Source: Aquatica leii
Taxonomy: Eukaryota; Arthropoda; Insecta; Coleoptera; Lampyridae
Direction: 5' to 3'
Length of the DNA: 64,000 nt
Assembly (NCBI GenBank): GCA_035610365.1
Contig: CM069433.1
Coordinates: 192,518,760 to 192,582,759 of the forward strand
Under the pieces are notes generated by a model, which did not search any database, was not told the DNA's origin, and worked only from the letters and a program-made list of their open reading frames with translations. The position numbers and the translations under genes were made by a program. Positions 35,731 to 45,944 of the stretch are shown here, one piece after another. Each line of letters begins with the position of its first letter. Position 1 is the stretch's first letter.

Positions 35731-36857
35731 CAGAGTGTTTTCTAACTGGAGGCGAAAAATAAAACGGTGTATAAAATGAATGTAACAAGTTTTTAAAATG
35801 ACTACCATGACCGTTGCTGCAATCATGACAACGCACTGAAACATAATTATAAACTTCTTCAAAATCTGTTGACCTTTGGATTTGCAATGCAGCATTCGCA
35901 ATTCTCTCTTGTAATTGCTTGACGTTGTTTAATCGCTCCGCATAAACCAATTGTCCCCACAGATAAAAGTTCAGTGGAGTTAGGCCAGGACACCTTGCAG
36001 GTTAATCTGGACCTCTTCCAGCAATCCATCATTAAAATTATCGTTGAGCTATCCAATTACATATCGCCCAACATGAGGTGGTGCTCCGTCGTGCTAGTAC
36101 CACACCTTGTTACGTAAGACAAAGGTGAGATTGTTATCCATGATATTTTCCATTTGATTTTTGGCAAATTCTATGTATGAATTAGCATTTAAACAAACAT
36201 AGATTCATTGGTTCACAGTATTAAAATAAGTAAGTTAGGATTTTGTTGATGTCGTTCAAGAAGCCATTGACAAAACCCAAGTCGATGAAGAATTTTCTTA
36301 ATTTGCGTTTTCCAGACAATTCTTTTAGATATTTGTAAACGGGTAGAAACTGTCAGATTCCTGATTCCTGTGTCATCAAGATCTATGTCAACTATTTGTT
36401 CCTCTTCTGCCTCGATGTGCTGTTGATATGGACCTTCACTGCGGCGATTTTAAATTACAAATTCACGAAACCTTCAAAATGCGTCAAAAAAAGAAGGTTA
36501 CCTTCTGTCAAAAAATCTTATATGATAATCACGACATGCAGCTAGAACATTACTATTACAGAATCCATAGACAAAAATAATATCTGGATATTCTTCGTTG
36601 TTAAATTGACAAGTTGAAACTCGGGTAATGCGATGCGAGTAGATGCTGTTAACGTGCGGTGACCAGGTATTTTAGTACCGCCTATTGTAATTGTTTTTTG
36701 TGAGTAATTTTTGCCAAATAAAAATTTTTCTTAAACAAAGTTTTTCGATTATCTCGGAAAATCAACGAGGTAGGCAAAAAATATATTTAGATTTTCTGTT
36801 TGAAATTAAAAAATTATAAACCGTTTCATTTTTCCCCTCCAATTAGAAAACACCTTG
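35731..36857 (-). mobile_element. Decayed mariner-like element with about 46-bp TIRs
   Basis: The left end CAGAGTGTTTTCTAACTGGA and the inverted right end CAAGGTGTTTTCTAATTGGA match over about 46 bp with some differences. TA flanks both (35729-35730, 36858-36859). The total of 1127 bp suits one transposase gene. Its TIR opening resembles that of the element at 32604, but the sequences differ inside, so it is a related but separate and much older family. Confidence 0.9.
35760..36610 (-). pseudogene. Transposase pseudogene of the decayed mariner-like element
   Basis: Read on the minus strand, NNEEYPDIIFVYGFCNSN near 36605-36545 is the DUF4817-type start. It is followed by an EEEQIVDI block (36410-36385), VSTRLQISKRIVWK-like helix-turn-helix text (36350-36305), GFCQWLLERHQQNPN (36275-36235) and a block like NLTFVLRNKVW (36140-36105). 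Then LMLGDM marks the middle of the core, and FYLWGQLVYAERLNNVKQLQ (35965-35910) follows the third Asp site. The catalytic sites are eroded and numerous stops and frame changes are present. It is a dead relative of the 32806-33876 gene. Confidence 0.85.
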
Positions 36858-37221
36858 TATAGAAAACTAGAACAACAAACAAATAAAAAAGCTTCGACTA
36901 AATAAAAAAGGAAGAAAAAAAGCATTCTATAGCATATCTATTCTACGTAGCTCTTAGCGTACCACCTAATAGATAATTAGTTACAAAACGTTTTAATGTA
37001 ATTAATTACTGTGGTAATTGAAGTATTTGTTAAATAATTTTAGTGTTCTAGTCATAATCTTTTTTCGATACTTTTCTTAGTCCAAATCCACATTTTAGAA
37101 TTTTGTAGCTACTTTTTATTATTCATTAAGATAATAAATAAAATATCATAGCTGACTACCATAATATCTTAATTTTGTTATTTTTCATTATTTATCTAAC
37201 GATTTTAAAAATGCAAACGAA

Positions 37222-37700
37222 ATGAACGTTACTTCAGATTCCGAAGATTTCTTTAATACCTTAGTGACGCAACTTGATAAGCTTTTGAAACATGATTTTA
37301 TAGCGAAAACACAAAGTCGATTTTTTTCTGATGTGAAACTAAATTTAAAGACTGGTAAATTTGCGGTAGTTTTTGACTTTGTGGAAAATTATACATTTGT
37401 TGTGCAGGAAGCAGCTCAAGGTTTCCATTAGAATAATGATCAAGCTACTATATTTCCAATGGTAGTTTTATTATAACGAAAATAATACCATCAAGCACTT
37501 TAACTTTGTTGGTATCTCAGATTGTCTTAAAGACGACACAATTTTGATTTATTTATTTCAAGAGCAATTAATTGCTTTTCTTTGCTGTCATCAATACGAA
37601 TTTTTTACTTCTCAGATGGAGCACCACAGCAATTTAAGAACAAGAAAGCATTTACTAATTTATGTTATCATTATGCTGACTTCGGAATCAACGCTGAGTG
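37222..37700 (+). pseudogene. Unclassified transposase-like fragment (FSDG...QFKNKK type)
   Basis: The first frame (37222-37431) reads MNVTSDSEDFFNTLVTQLDK...FAVVFDFVENYTFVVQEAAQ. After stops the same reading resumes with IFYFSDGAPQQFKNKKAFTN, LCYHYADFGINAEWHF near 37600-37705. I recall a repetitive arthropod and cnidarian family with DFAENYSF, then FSDGAASQYKN, then HHxxDFGxxAEWHFFATSHGKG. The two Asp-containing motifs, about 100 residues apart, look like an RNase-H-fold transposase core. The expected HGKG block is missing at the point where the inverted-repeat element starts (37724), so the insertion may have cut it. The superfamily name is unknown to me. Confidence 0.5.
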
Positions 37701-37721
37701 GCATTTTCACGTTCACTAAAA

Positions 37722-38639
37722 CGAACGTAGGGAAAGTTAGCCCCCCCCCCCACCAACGCAAAATTAATTATCACTTACTTTATAATTAAGTGCTAATTAA
37801 GTGCTAATTTAGTGCTAACCTTGAAAATTAAGTGCTCGATCGGTTTGGCAGAAAATTGAGTTTATGCTGGGGGGGTGCTGACTTAACATTAAGCTGGACC
37901 CCCCCCCCATTCAAAAAAATGGCAAATGTTTTGATGTACAATACTCTTCAGTACCTAATTTTTTAAGGTGGGTTTACTCTTGTTAATGTAGCGCGTGAAG
38001 TTGTCCTCCGAGTCCAATATTTCAGTTACGGAGACGAGCACCAAATTCTATGATTACATATTTTAATTACAGGTTAAAAGACGAATGTTTTAATGTACAA
38101 CACTATACAGCACTCTATTTTTTAAAGTAGTTCCACTCTTGTTAATATTACGCAACGTAAAGATGTCCACCAAGTCAAAAACTTAAGTTAGGGAGACGAT
38201 CACGAAATTCTGCGATTACATATTTTAATTATACATTAATAGACAAATGTTTCATATATGTAATTGTTTATTACAACAATTTTTAAGCAAATAATATGTA
38301 TCTTGCATCGATCACATAATATACAAAAACAGCATTTTGTTGAATCTAGGATAAAAATGCAAATATTTCGGAATTATATTAACTATTTCTTGAAGCACCT
38401 ATTTAGCACTTAATTATTGCAGGTTTTATTTTTCGATTAGTATGCGCTGTATTGGTTTTTTTGAATAGGGGGGGGGGGGTCCAGCTTAATATTAAGTCAG
38501 CACCCCCCAGCATAAACCCAATTTTCTGCCAAACCGATCGAGCACTTAATTTTCAAGGTTAGCACTAAATTAGCACTTAATTATAAAGTAAGTGATAATT
38601 AATTTTGCGTTGGTGGGGGGGCTAACTTTCCCTACGTAT
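37722..38639. mobile_element. 0.9-kb inverted-repeat element with poly-C/poly-G runs
   Basis: Arms of about 190 bp at 37724-37915 and 38452-38637 are inverted copies. Both begin GGGAAAGTTAGCCCCCCC and contain CCAACGCAAAATTAATTATC and CTCGATCGGTTTGGCAGAAA. TA abuts both outer ends, which would fit a TA target duplication. The flanks also share ACGTA, so the exact ends are uncertain. The arms carry homopolymer runs of up to about 13 C or G. There is no coding region, so it is non-autonomous. Confidence 0.8.
37922..38255. repeat. Two tandem units of about 155-160 bp inside the inverted-repeat element
   Basis: AAATGTTTTGATGTACAATA... (from about 37923) and AATGTTTTAATGTACAACAC... (from about 38083) are diverged direct copies. 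Both run through ACTCTTGTTAAT, GGGAGACGA or GGAGACGAGCAC, and TGATTACATATTTTAATTA / CGATTACATATTTTAATTA. A third partial start, AAATGTTTCATA, follows at 38247. Internal tandem units are common in MITE-like elements. Confidence 0.8.
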
Positions 38640-39796
38640 ACAAATCTTTATCTTTATAAACTAATTAGTACTTATCATGAAAAATTTTACAAATTTCGGG
38701 TATTATAACAAATATTGTTCATTACATTACTCTCTCAATAATAAATCTTTGCTGTTATTAACACAAGTTATTAGAAACATACCAGAGAATAATCAGGTCG
38801 TACGTGACGAATTCTGTAATTAGGCAATTCTGCCGGTTTGATAAATTTCATAAAATTATTCAAATAACAAACTTGCCATAGACAAATTTTATCCTTTAAA
38901 ATAAGTTAACTAATAATAGCAGGCATTTGTAAAGCATAAACTAATTGAATATTCAACAAATAATGAAGATTAAGATTTGAACCTTAAACAATAACTAATA
39001 TAATACACTTTGGTTACAGAAAAAAATTACCAATCCAAAAAAACTCGAGAAATACAAACAAAACGAGCAAGGTATCGCGTGATTCCCAAGAGTCTATGAA
39101 AACCTGCAAGGGGTCTACGTCAGCGAAAAAAAAATTTGGGGGTCCATGAAATCAAAATGGGGGTCCACGATAGCAGATCTCAACATACACTGATAGTCGA
39201 GCTGATAGTACCTATGTACTTAAATTATACTATCTGATAATTCAAAGACATATACATAATTTATAAAAGAACCTAGGAAGTAAAAAATTTATTATATATG
39301 TTTATAAAATTGTGTAAGTTGTAGGATGTAAGCATTCGCTTTTTGGTCGTAATACATTTTGAACTTGTAAAAACCTGCACATAAAGATATACCAGTATCA
39401 TCTTGTTACAAGCATACGCGCAGTCTCAGAGCTTCGCGAACTTGCACTGACTAGTTCAATTCGTCACTCTATAAATACGAATGCGAGACAAATGCGTTTA
39501 TTCGTTTCCTGAATCTTGAAAAGGAAAGTGCTAAAAAATATTTAAAAAAATATAAACTGGTAGTTTATCACAAAAATTATAGTGGATCAGTGTTATTTTG
39601 TTTGAGAGTGCCGGAGAAAACTAAGTACGTTATTTTTTATTAAATTTTAGCTTTGTACTCGTAATTAGCAAAGATAGATAAATTACGCCAATCATGACTT
39701 CAGTTATTAGTAGTTCAATATTCAAATCATGCAAAATTACACGAGTACTCTTCAATAGTTTTTTTTTCAAAGTTTTAGCAATCGTTATTATAATTA

Positions 39797-40303
39797 CAGT
39801 GTAATCCGAACTAATTGCTGCAAGGAGATGTTCGGATTATTGAATGTTTTCGGAAAAATCTAAAAAAAGACAACTGTACATACGTTTTACGTATATATTT
39901 TATTATTAACATACAATATGAAAGATACATTAAGAAAATAAGAAATCCACAACTGTACAGCTGCGTGTTTTTTTGAAGAATTTCCAATACACACTCTCAT
40001 CTGTTTGTTTTTTTTATAGAATTTAAATGTTTACATATAAAAAACATATTTTAAAAAATTATTTTGGAATTAAACTACATATTTTGGCCGGTCACATAAA
40101 TAAACATGTATGTGTGTCAATATTTACTTATTTACGACCTTGCTAGGCATTTATTGTTCTTTTATAAATACATATATCTTACCAAATAACTTCACAAAAA
40201 AATAAAAAAATTGTACTTTTGTCCATGGGTCGTTACACTGTGGGCCCGTTCGGATTACTGGAATGTTCGGATTACGGAAGTTCGGATTATGGATATTACA
40301 CTG
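39797..40303. mobile_element. 507-bp TA-flanked element nested in the hAT, with repeated TTCGGATTA boxes
   Basis: The left end begins CAGTGTAATCCGAAC and the right end, inverted, CAGTGTAATATCCATAATCC. TA flanks both (39795-39796, 40304-40305). This fits a non-autonomous Tc1/mariner or pogo/Tigger-type element. The box TTCGGATTA (or its complement) occurs near both ends: two copies on the left (39803 inverted, 39830) and three on the right (40249, 40265, 40280), probably transposase-binding repeats. No open frame of note. Confidence 0.75.
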
Positions 40304-40645
40304 TACATACTTCTCAAAATTAAAATTTTGTATTATTGCTAAAGTGGAACCAGTAAATTTTTACACATGACAGTCGAATGTACGTAGAGATAAATCGCAT
40401 GACAATTTGTTATTATTTGTTGTATAATATTTTATTTTAACATTTTTTGTCATGTTACTTTCAAAGTTCCATCATATCAAAACCTTAAGTAACATTCATA
40501 AGATTCCCCTTCTCACATTCATTTATAATGGCTGTACGCCTATGCCTGCCATAAAATCTAAGACCATACGATTTAAATTTGACTTTGATTTTTTAATATA
40601 CAGCTGCTGGCTTTTATGTCTTAAATATATTAATTTTGCCCACAG

Positions 40646-41326
40646 ATGACTGAAGCCATGTCCAAATCTAAAAAGAAATGTAGACAGTACAGTGTTGATT
40701 ATTTGAAACTTGGCTTCATTCCATCATTGTCTGACAAACAATTTCCTATGTGCCTTTTATGCAACAAAGTTTTGAGCAATAATGCTATGAAACCATCTAA
40801 GCTGCAGGATCATCTGAGAAGATGTCACCCTGATAAAACAGATAAAGATTTGAAATACTTTCAAACACTCAAAGATAAACTTCAGAAGAGACCCACGCTG
40901 GACAGAATGTTCGCTTCGACGTCACAAAGAAACGATGATGTTTTGCGGGCGTCTTACAATATCTCGCTACTTATAGCAAAATCCGAAAAACCGCATAGTA
41001 TCGGAGAGAAGTTAATTTTGCCAGCTGTTGAAGAAGTTTTAAAAACTGTTTTACACAAACCTGAATCTGATATCATTAAAAGAATTCCCTTAAGCAACAA
41101 TACTGTTGAAAGACGTATTGATGAAATGAGTTCTGATATTGAAAGCTTCTTGTGTAATTATTTGCAAACGACCCATTTCTCTATACAACTGGACGAGTCA
41201 ACTTTATTTGGTAATGCAACATTATTATTGGCATATGTTCGTTTTATTATGAGTCAAGAAATCTACGAAGAACTGCTCTTCGCAAGACAACCGACACTAA
41301 AGGTGAATCAATATTTCATGTTTTGA
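40646..41326 (+). pseudogene. hAT transposase, N-terminal part with BED zinc finger
   Basis: The 226-codon frame opens with a BED finger: Cys36, Cys39, His56 and His61 in MCLLCNKVLSNNAMKPSKLQ-DHLRRCH. Next come the region SLLIAKSEKPHSIGEKLILP and the RNase-H-fold start HFSIQLDESTLFGNATLLLA, whose Asp is the first catalytic residue. This architecture is that of ZBED5/SCAND3-like hAT transposases. The frame closes early. The following 200 bp still encode SAATDGAPAMVGRYRGFI and LAIHCVIHRQHLVAKN in other frames, so the gene is broken by a frame change plus stops, and probably a deletion before 41535. The start is the Met after a CAG-like acceptor (CCCACAG at 40640-40646). Confidence 0.9.
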
Positions 41327-41534
41327 AGGAATACTTCATTAAAAAAGCAATCCTTTCATCAAATATAATATCAGCAGCTACAGATGGAGCACCTGCCATG
41401 GTTGGACGATATCGTGGATTTATAAGCTATTTAAAATAAAATGTGTCAAGGGTGTTAGCAATACATTGCGTCATCCATCGACAACATTTAGTTGCTAAAA
41501 ATGCGATCCAGTAAACCGAATCCGAAGCAACGCG

Positions 41535-42260
41535 TTGAATACGCGGTTATTTGCGCAGTTGTGTAAAGAACATGACGAACACTTTCATCAATTACTCCTT
41601 CACACTGAAGTACGCTGGCTGTCAAAAGACTTATGTTTGACAAGATTTTTTGCACATTTTGAGAAAGATAAAATTTTAAAAGACAATTTAAAGAAGTGGA
41701 AAACAGACATCGCCTATTTAACAGATTTGTTTACAAAATTTAATATGGTTAATTTGCAGTTACAAGGCGACAGTCTAAATTTGATTAAAACAAAGTCATC
41801 AGCGTTTTTTGCAAGAGTTAAACTAATGAAGCAAAATATTGGACGGGGCAAATTTTCCCAGTTCCCCAATTTGTCACAGACAAACTACCAGGAAGACGAC
41901 GTTTCAACCTACGTTCAACATTTAAATGCCCTCTATTCAGATTTTGAAACTAGGTTTGAGGATGTTTTGACTATAGTAATACCACCGTGGATAATTAACC
42001 CATATGGTGACATAGAAGAAACGAATGTCATAATACAAGAGGAACTGACTGAAATACGTACAAACGAAGAACTTAAGGTTCAGTTTAAAAACGGATATCA
42101 GCAATTCTGGCTGCAAAACAACATAACCGTTACTTATCCCGTATTATGGAATATAGCGAGAAAATTTTTTATTTTCTTTCCATCGTCATACCTAGTGGAA
42201 AGGGGGTTCAGCGCTGTTATCAATCTCCTAACGAAAAAAAAACAGACTGGACATGATTAG
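41535..42260 (+). pseudogene. hAT transposase, C-terminal part
   Basis: This 241-codon frame continues the same protein. It carries NTRLFAQLCKEHDEHFHQLL, LHTEVRWLSKDLCLTRFFAH (the RW motif region), ITVTYPVLWNIARKFFIFFP and SSYLVERGFSAVINLLTKKK. The last is the C-terminal dimerisation motif with the ERGFS block. Length and order fit ZBED5/SCAND3-like hAT transposases. It is separated from the N-terminal part by about 200 bp in which the reading frame is lost and part of the conserved core is missing. The joined protein would lack sequence, so the copy is dead, although the halves are well preserved. Confidence 0.9.
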
Positions 42261-42589
42261 CCGAGGAGATTTAAGATTAAACCTTAAAGCATCAGGTTCA
42301 TCCTTCTCACTAAAAACATTTACTTATTGCTTAGTTTATTTTATATTTATTTTATGTTACGTATACTTTATATAACAGATACAAAATTTTATTTTGAGTA
42401 GTTTTAATTTAAATTCAATTAATAAATGTATAAAACTTAACATGTGTTTTTACTTTAAGCTTTTAACACTAAACTTCACTACAGTTAGAAATTTACAAAA
42501 TATAAATATCAGGTAAGTAGGAGGTCTACCCAAAACCGAAAAACATGGCAAGGGGTCTACGACACAAAAAAGTTTGGGAACCTCTGGCC

Positions 42590-45500
42590 TATATCATATA
42601 AAAAATTTGTGCTATTTTAAGTTTTCATGATGCTATTTTTATTACAGAAATTAATATTTTTTTTAATTTTCGCCCTCTGACCGCACTTAGGGTTGTATGA
42701 GTATATAGGTTTATTAGAGCGGGGTATCACCTTCGTCATATAAAAAACCTGTGTTATTACAGTTCCGAATTTTTGAAAAAAAATCGATTTTAAGTTTTCA
42801 TGATGTAATTTTTTTTATAAAAATTAAGTTTTTTTTTAATTGTCACCCTCTGACGGCAGTTAGAATTGTATAGCCATATAGGTTTATTAGAACAGGGTAT
42901 CACCTATATTATATAAAAAATATGTGCTATTACCATTCCGTATTTTTAACAAAAATCGATTTTAAATTCTCGTGATGTAAATTTTTTAATGAAAATTAAT
43001 ATTTTTTTTTTAATTGTCACCCTCTGACGGCACTTAGTGTTGTATGACTATATAAGTTTGTTAGAGCAGGGTATCACCTATATTATATAAAAGAAATTGT
43101 GCTATTACAGTTCCGCATTTTTAACAAAAATCGATTTTAAATTCTCATGTTGTAAATTCTTTAATAAAAATTATTTTTTTTTAATTGTCGCCCTCTGACG
43201 GAACTTAAGGTTGTATGACTATATAGGTTTATCAGAGCATGGTATCACCTATATTTTATAAAGTCTGTGCTATTACACTTCCGTATTCCGTATATAAAAA
43301 AATCGATTTTAAGTTTTCATGATGTAATTTTTTTTATAAAAACTAATTTTTTTTTAATTGTCACCCTCTGACGGCAGTTAGAGTTGTATAGCCATATAGG
43401 TTTATTAAAACAGGGTATCATCTATATTATATAAAAAAAATGTGCTATTACAATTACGTATTTTTGAAAAAAATCGATTTTAAATTTTCATGCTGTAAAT
43501 TTTTTTAATAAAAATTAATATTTTTTTAATTGTCACCCTCTGACGGCACTTAGGGTTTAATACTATACAGGTTTATTAGAGCAGGGCATCACCTACATCA
43601 TATAAAAAATCTGTGCTATTACAGTTCCGTATTTTTGAAAAAAATCGATTTTAAGTTTTCATGATGTAAATTTTTTAAGCAAAATTAATATTTTTTTTTA
43701 ATTGTCACCCTCTGACGGCACTTAGGGTTGTATGACTATATAGGTTTAATAGAGCAGGTTATTACCTACATTATATAAAAAAAGTGTGCTATTAGAATTA
43801 CGTATTTTTGAAAAAAATCGACTTTAAATTTTCATGCTGTAAATTTTTTAATAAAAATTAATATTTTTTTTAATTATCACCCTCTGACGGCACTTAAGGT
43901 TATATGACTACATAGATTTATTAGAGTAGGGTATCCCCTATATTTTATAAAAAATTTGTGCTATTACAGTTCCGTATTTAAAAAAAAATCGATTTTAAAT
44001 TTTCATGAAGTAAATTTTTCAATAAAAATTAATATTTATTTTAAATTGTCACCGTCTGACTGCACTTGGGGTTGTATGACTATATAAGTTTATTAGAGCA
44101 AGATATCACCTATATTATATAAAACATTTGTGCTATTACAGTTCAGCATTTTTAACAAAAATCGATTTTAAATTCTCGTGATGTAAATTTTTTAATGAAA
44201 ATTAATATTTTTTTTTTAATTTTCACCCTCTGACGGCACTTAGTGTTGTATGACTATATAAGTTTATTAGAGCAGGGTATCACCTATATTATATAATATA
44301 AAATTGTGCTATTACAGTTCCGAATTTTTGAAAAAAAATTTTAAGTTATGATGAAATTTTTTTATAAAAATTAATTTTTTTTTAATTGTCACCCTCTGAC
44401 GGCACTTAAGGCGGGTTGTACAAAGTATATCAAAAATGTAACAACTGATTATTTCTTAAAACAATTGCTGCATAGCCAATGAAACCACGTCTATTGATGA
44501 TGTAACAATCGATTTCAGAAATAATCACTTGCTACATTTTTGATTTGCTTTGTGCAACCCGCCTTTAGTGTTGCATGACTATATAAGTTTATTAGAGCAG
44601 GGTATCACCTATATTATATAAAAGAAATTGTGCTATTACAGTTCCGCATTTTTAACAAAAATCGATTTTAAATTCTCATGTTGCAAATTCTTTAATAAAA
44701 CTTTTTTTTTAATTGTCACCCTCTGATGGAACTTAGGGTGGTATGACTATATAGGTTTATCAGAGCATGGTATCACCTATATTTTATAAAAAATCTGTGC
44801 TATTACACTTCCGTATTCCGTATATAAAAAAATCTATTTTAAGTTTTCATGATGTAATTTTTTTTATAAAAACTAATTTTTTTTAATTGTCACCCTCTGA
44901 CGGCAGTTAGGGTTGTATAGCCATATAGGTTTATTAAAACAGGGGATCATCTATATTATATAAAAAAATTGTGCTATTACAATTACGTATTTTTGAAAAA
45001 AATCGATTTTAAGTTTTCATGATGTAAATTTTTTAAGCAAAATTAATATTTTTTTTTAATTGTCACCCTCTGACGGCACTTAGGGTTGTATGACTATATA
45101 GGTTTAATAGAGCAGGTTATTACCTACATTATATAAAAAAGTGTGCTATTAGAATTACGTATTTTTGAAAAAAATCGACTTTAAATTTTCATGCTGTAAA
45201 TTTTTTTAATAAAAATTAATATTTTTTTAATTGTCACCCTCTGACGGCACTTAGGGTTTAATACTATATAGGTTTATTAGAGCAGGGCATCACCTACATC
45301 ATTTAAAAAATCTGTGCTATTACAGTTCCGTATTTTTGAAAAAAATCGATTTTAAGTTTTCATGATGTAAATTTTTTAAGCAAAATTAATATTTTTTTTT
45401 AATTGTCACCCTCTGACGGCACTTAGGGTTGTATGACTATATAGGTTTATTAGAGCAGGTTATTACCTACATTATATAAAAAAGTGTGCTATTAGAATTA

Positions 45501-45940
45501 CGTATTTTTGAAAAAAATCGACTTTAAATTTTCATGCTGTAAATGTTTTAATAAAAATTAATTTTTTTTTTAATTGTCACCCTCTGACGGCACTTAAGGT
45601 TATATGACTACATAGATTTATTAGAGTAGGGTATCACCTATATTTTATAAAAAAATTGTGCTATTACAGTTCCGTATCTAAAAAAAAATCGATTTTAAGT
45701 TTTAATGATGTAATTTTTTTTACAACAATCAATATTTTTTCTTAATTGTCACGCTCTGACGGCACTTAGGGTTGTATGACTATATAAGTTTAGTAGAGCA
45801 GGCCATGATCTACATCATATAAAAAATCTGTGGTATTAATCCAGTATTTTCGAAAAATCGATTTTTTTCACGATGTAAATTTTTTTATAAACTTTTTTTT
45901 TAATTGTCACCCTCTGACGGCACTTTGGTTGTTTGTTCGA
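42590..45940. repeat. Tandem satellite, about 19 copies of a ~172-bp monomer
   Basis: The landmark CACCCTCTGACGGCACTTAG, with variants, recurs near 42667, 42846, 43019, 43191, 43363, 43536, 43706, 43879, 44050, 44223, 44390, 44717, 44890, 45063, 45235, 45407, 45580, 45751 and 45909. Spacing is 170-173 bp except where a MITE is inserted. Each monomer continues with TGTATGACTATATAGGTTTA, AGAGCAGGGTATCACCTA, TGTGCTATTACAGTTCCGTA and AAATCGATTTTAAGTTTTCA. Variant monomers recur as blocks at 7-9 monomer distances. The unit is close to nucleosome length, as in many animal satellites. No coding role. Confidence 0.97.
44409..44564. mobile_element. 156-bp Harbinger-type MITE inside a satellite monomer
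   Basis: The ends AGGCGGGTTGTACAAAG and, inverted, AGGCGGGTTGCACAAAG lie in arms of about 49 bp. Both arms contain ATCAAAAATGTA and TGATTATTTCT. The uninterrupted monomer reads GCACTTAGTGTTG. Here TTA is present on both sides (44406-44408, 44565-44567), a 3-bp target duplication as for PIF/Harbinger. No coding capacity. Confidence 0.92.
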
Positions 45941-45944
45941 CTAG

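Larger units (their letters stand above)
39077..42586 (+). mobile_element. hAT transposon (BED zinc finger type), decayed, with nested insertion
   Basis: The right end, read inward on the minus strand, is CAGAGGTTCCCAAACTTTTT, with AGACCCCTTGCC further in. The left end has ...ATTCCCAAGAG and AAGGGGTCTACG in the opposite sense. CAGNGGTTCCCAAAC is a known type of hAT terminus. The outermost bases on the left are altered (near 39077) and no clean 8-bp target duplication is visible. The transposase lies at 40646-42260. A TA-flanked element (39797-40303) sits in the long 5' region. The right flank is a piece of satellite monomer, so the hAT may have landed at the edge of that array. Confidence 0.8.

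Noticed and set aside
39069-42594. An 8-bp target duplication for the hAT element
   Set aside because: The left terminal bases are altered and the flanks (about caaggtat and gcctatat) do not agree well enough.
42590-45940. Regularly spaced repeats that could suggest a CRISPR array
   Set aside because: The whole ~172-bp unit is repeated with no unique spacers, and the context is eukaryotic, so it is a satellite.
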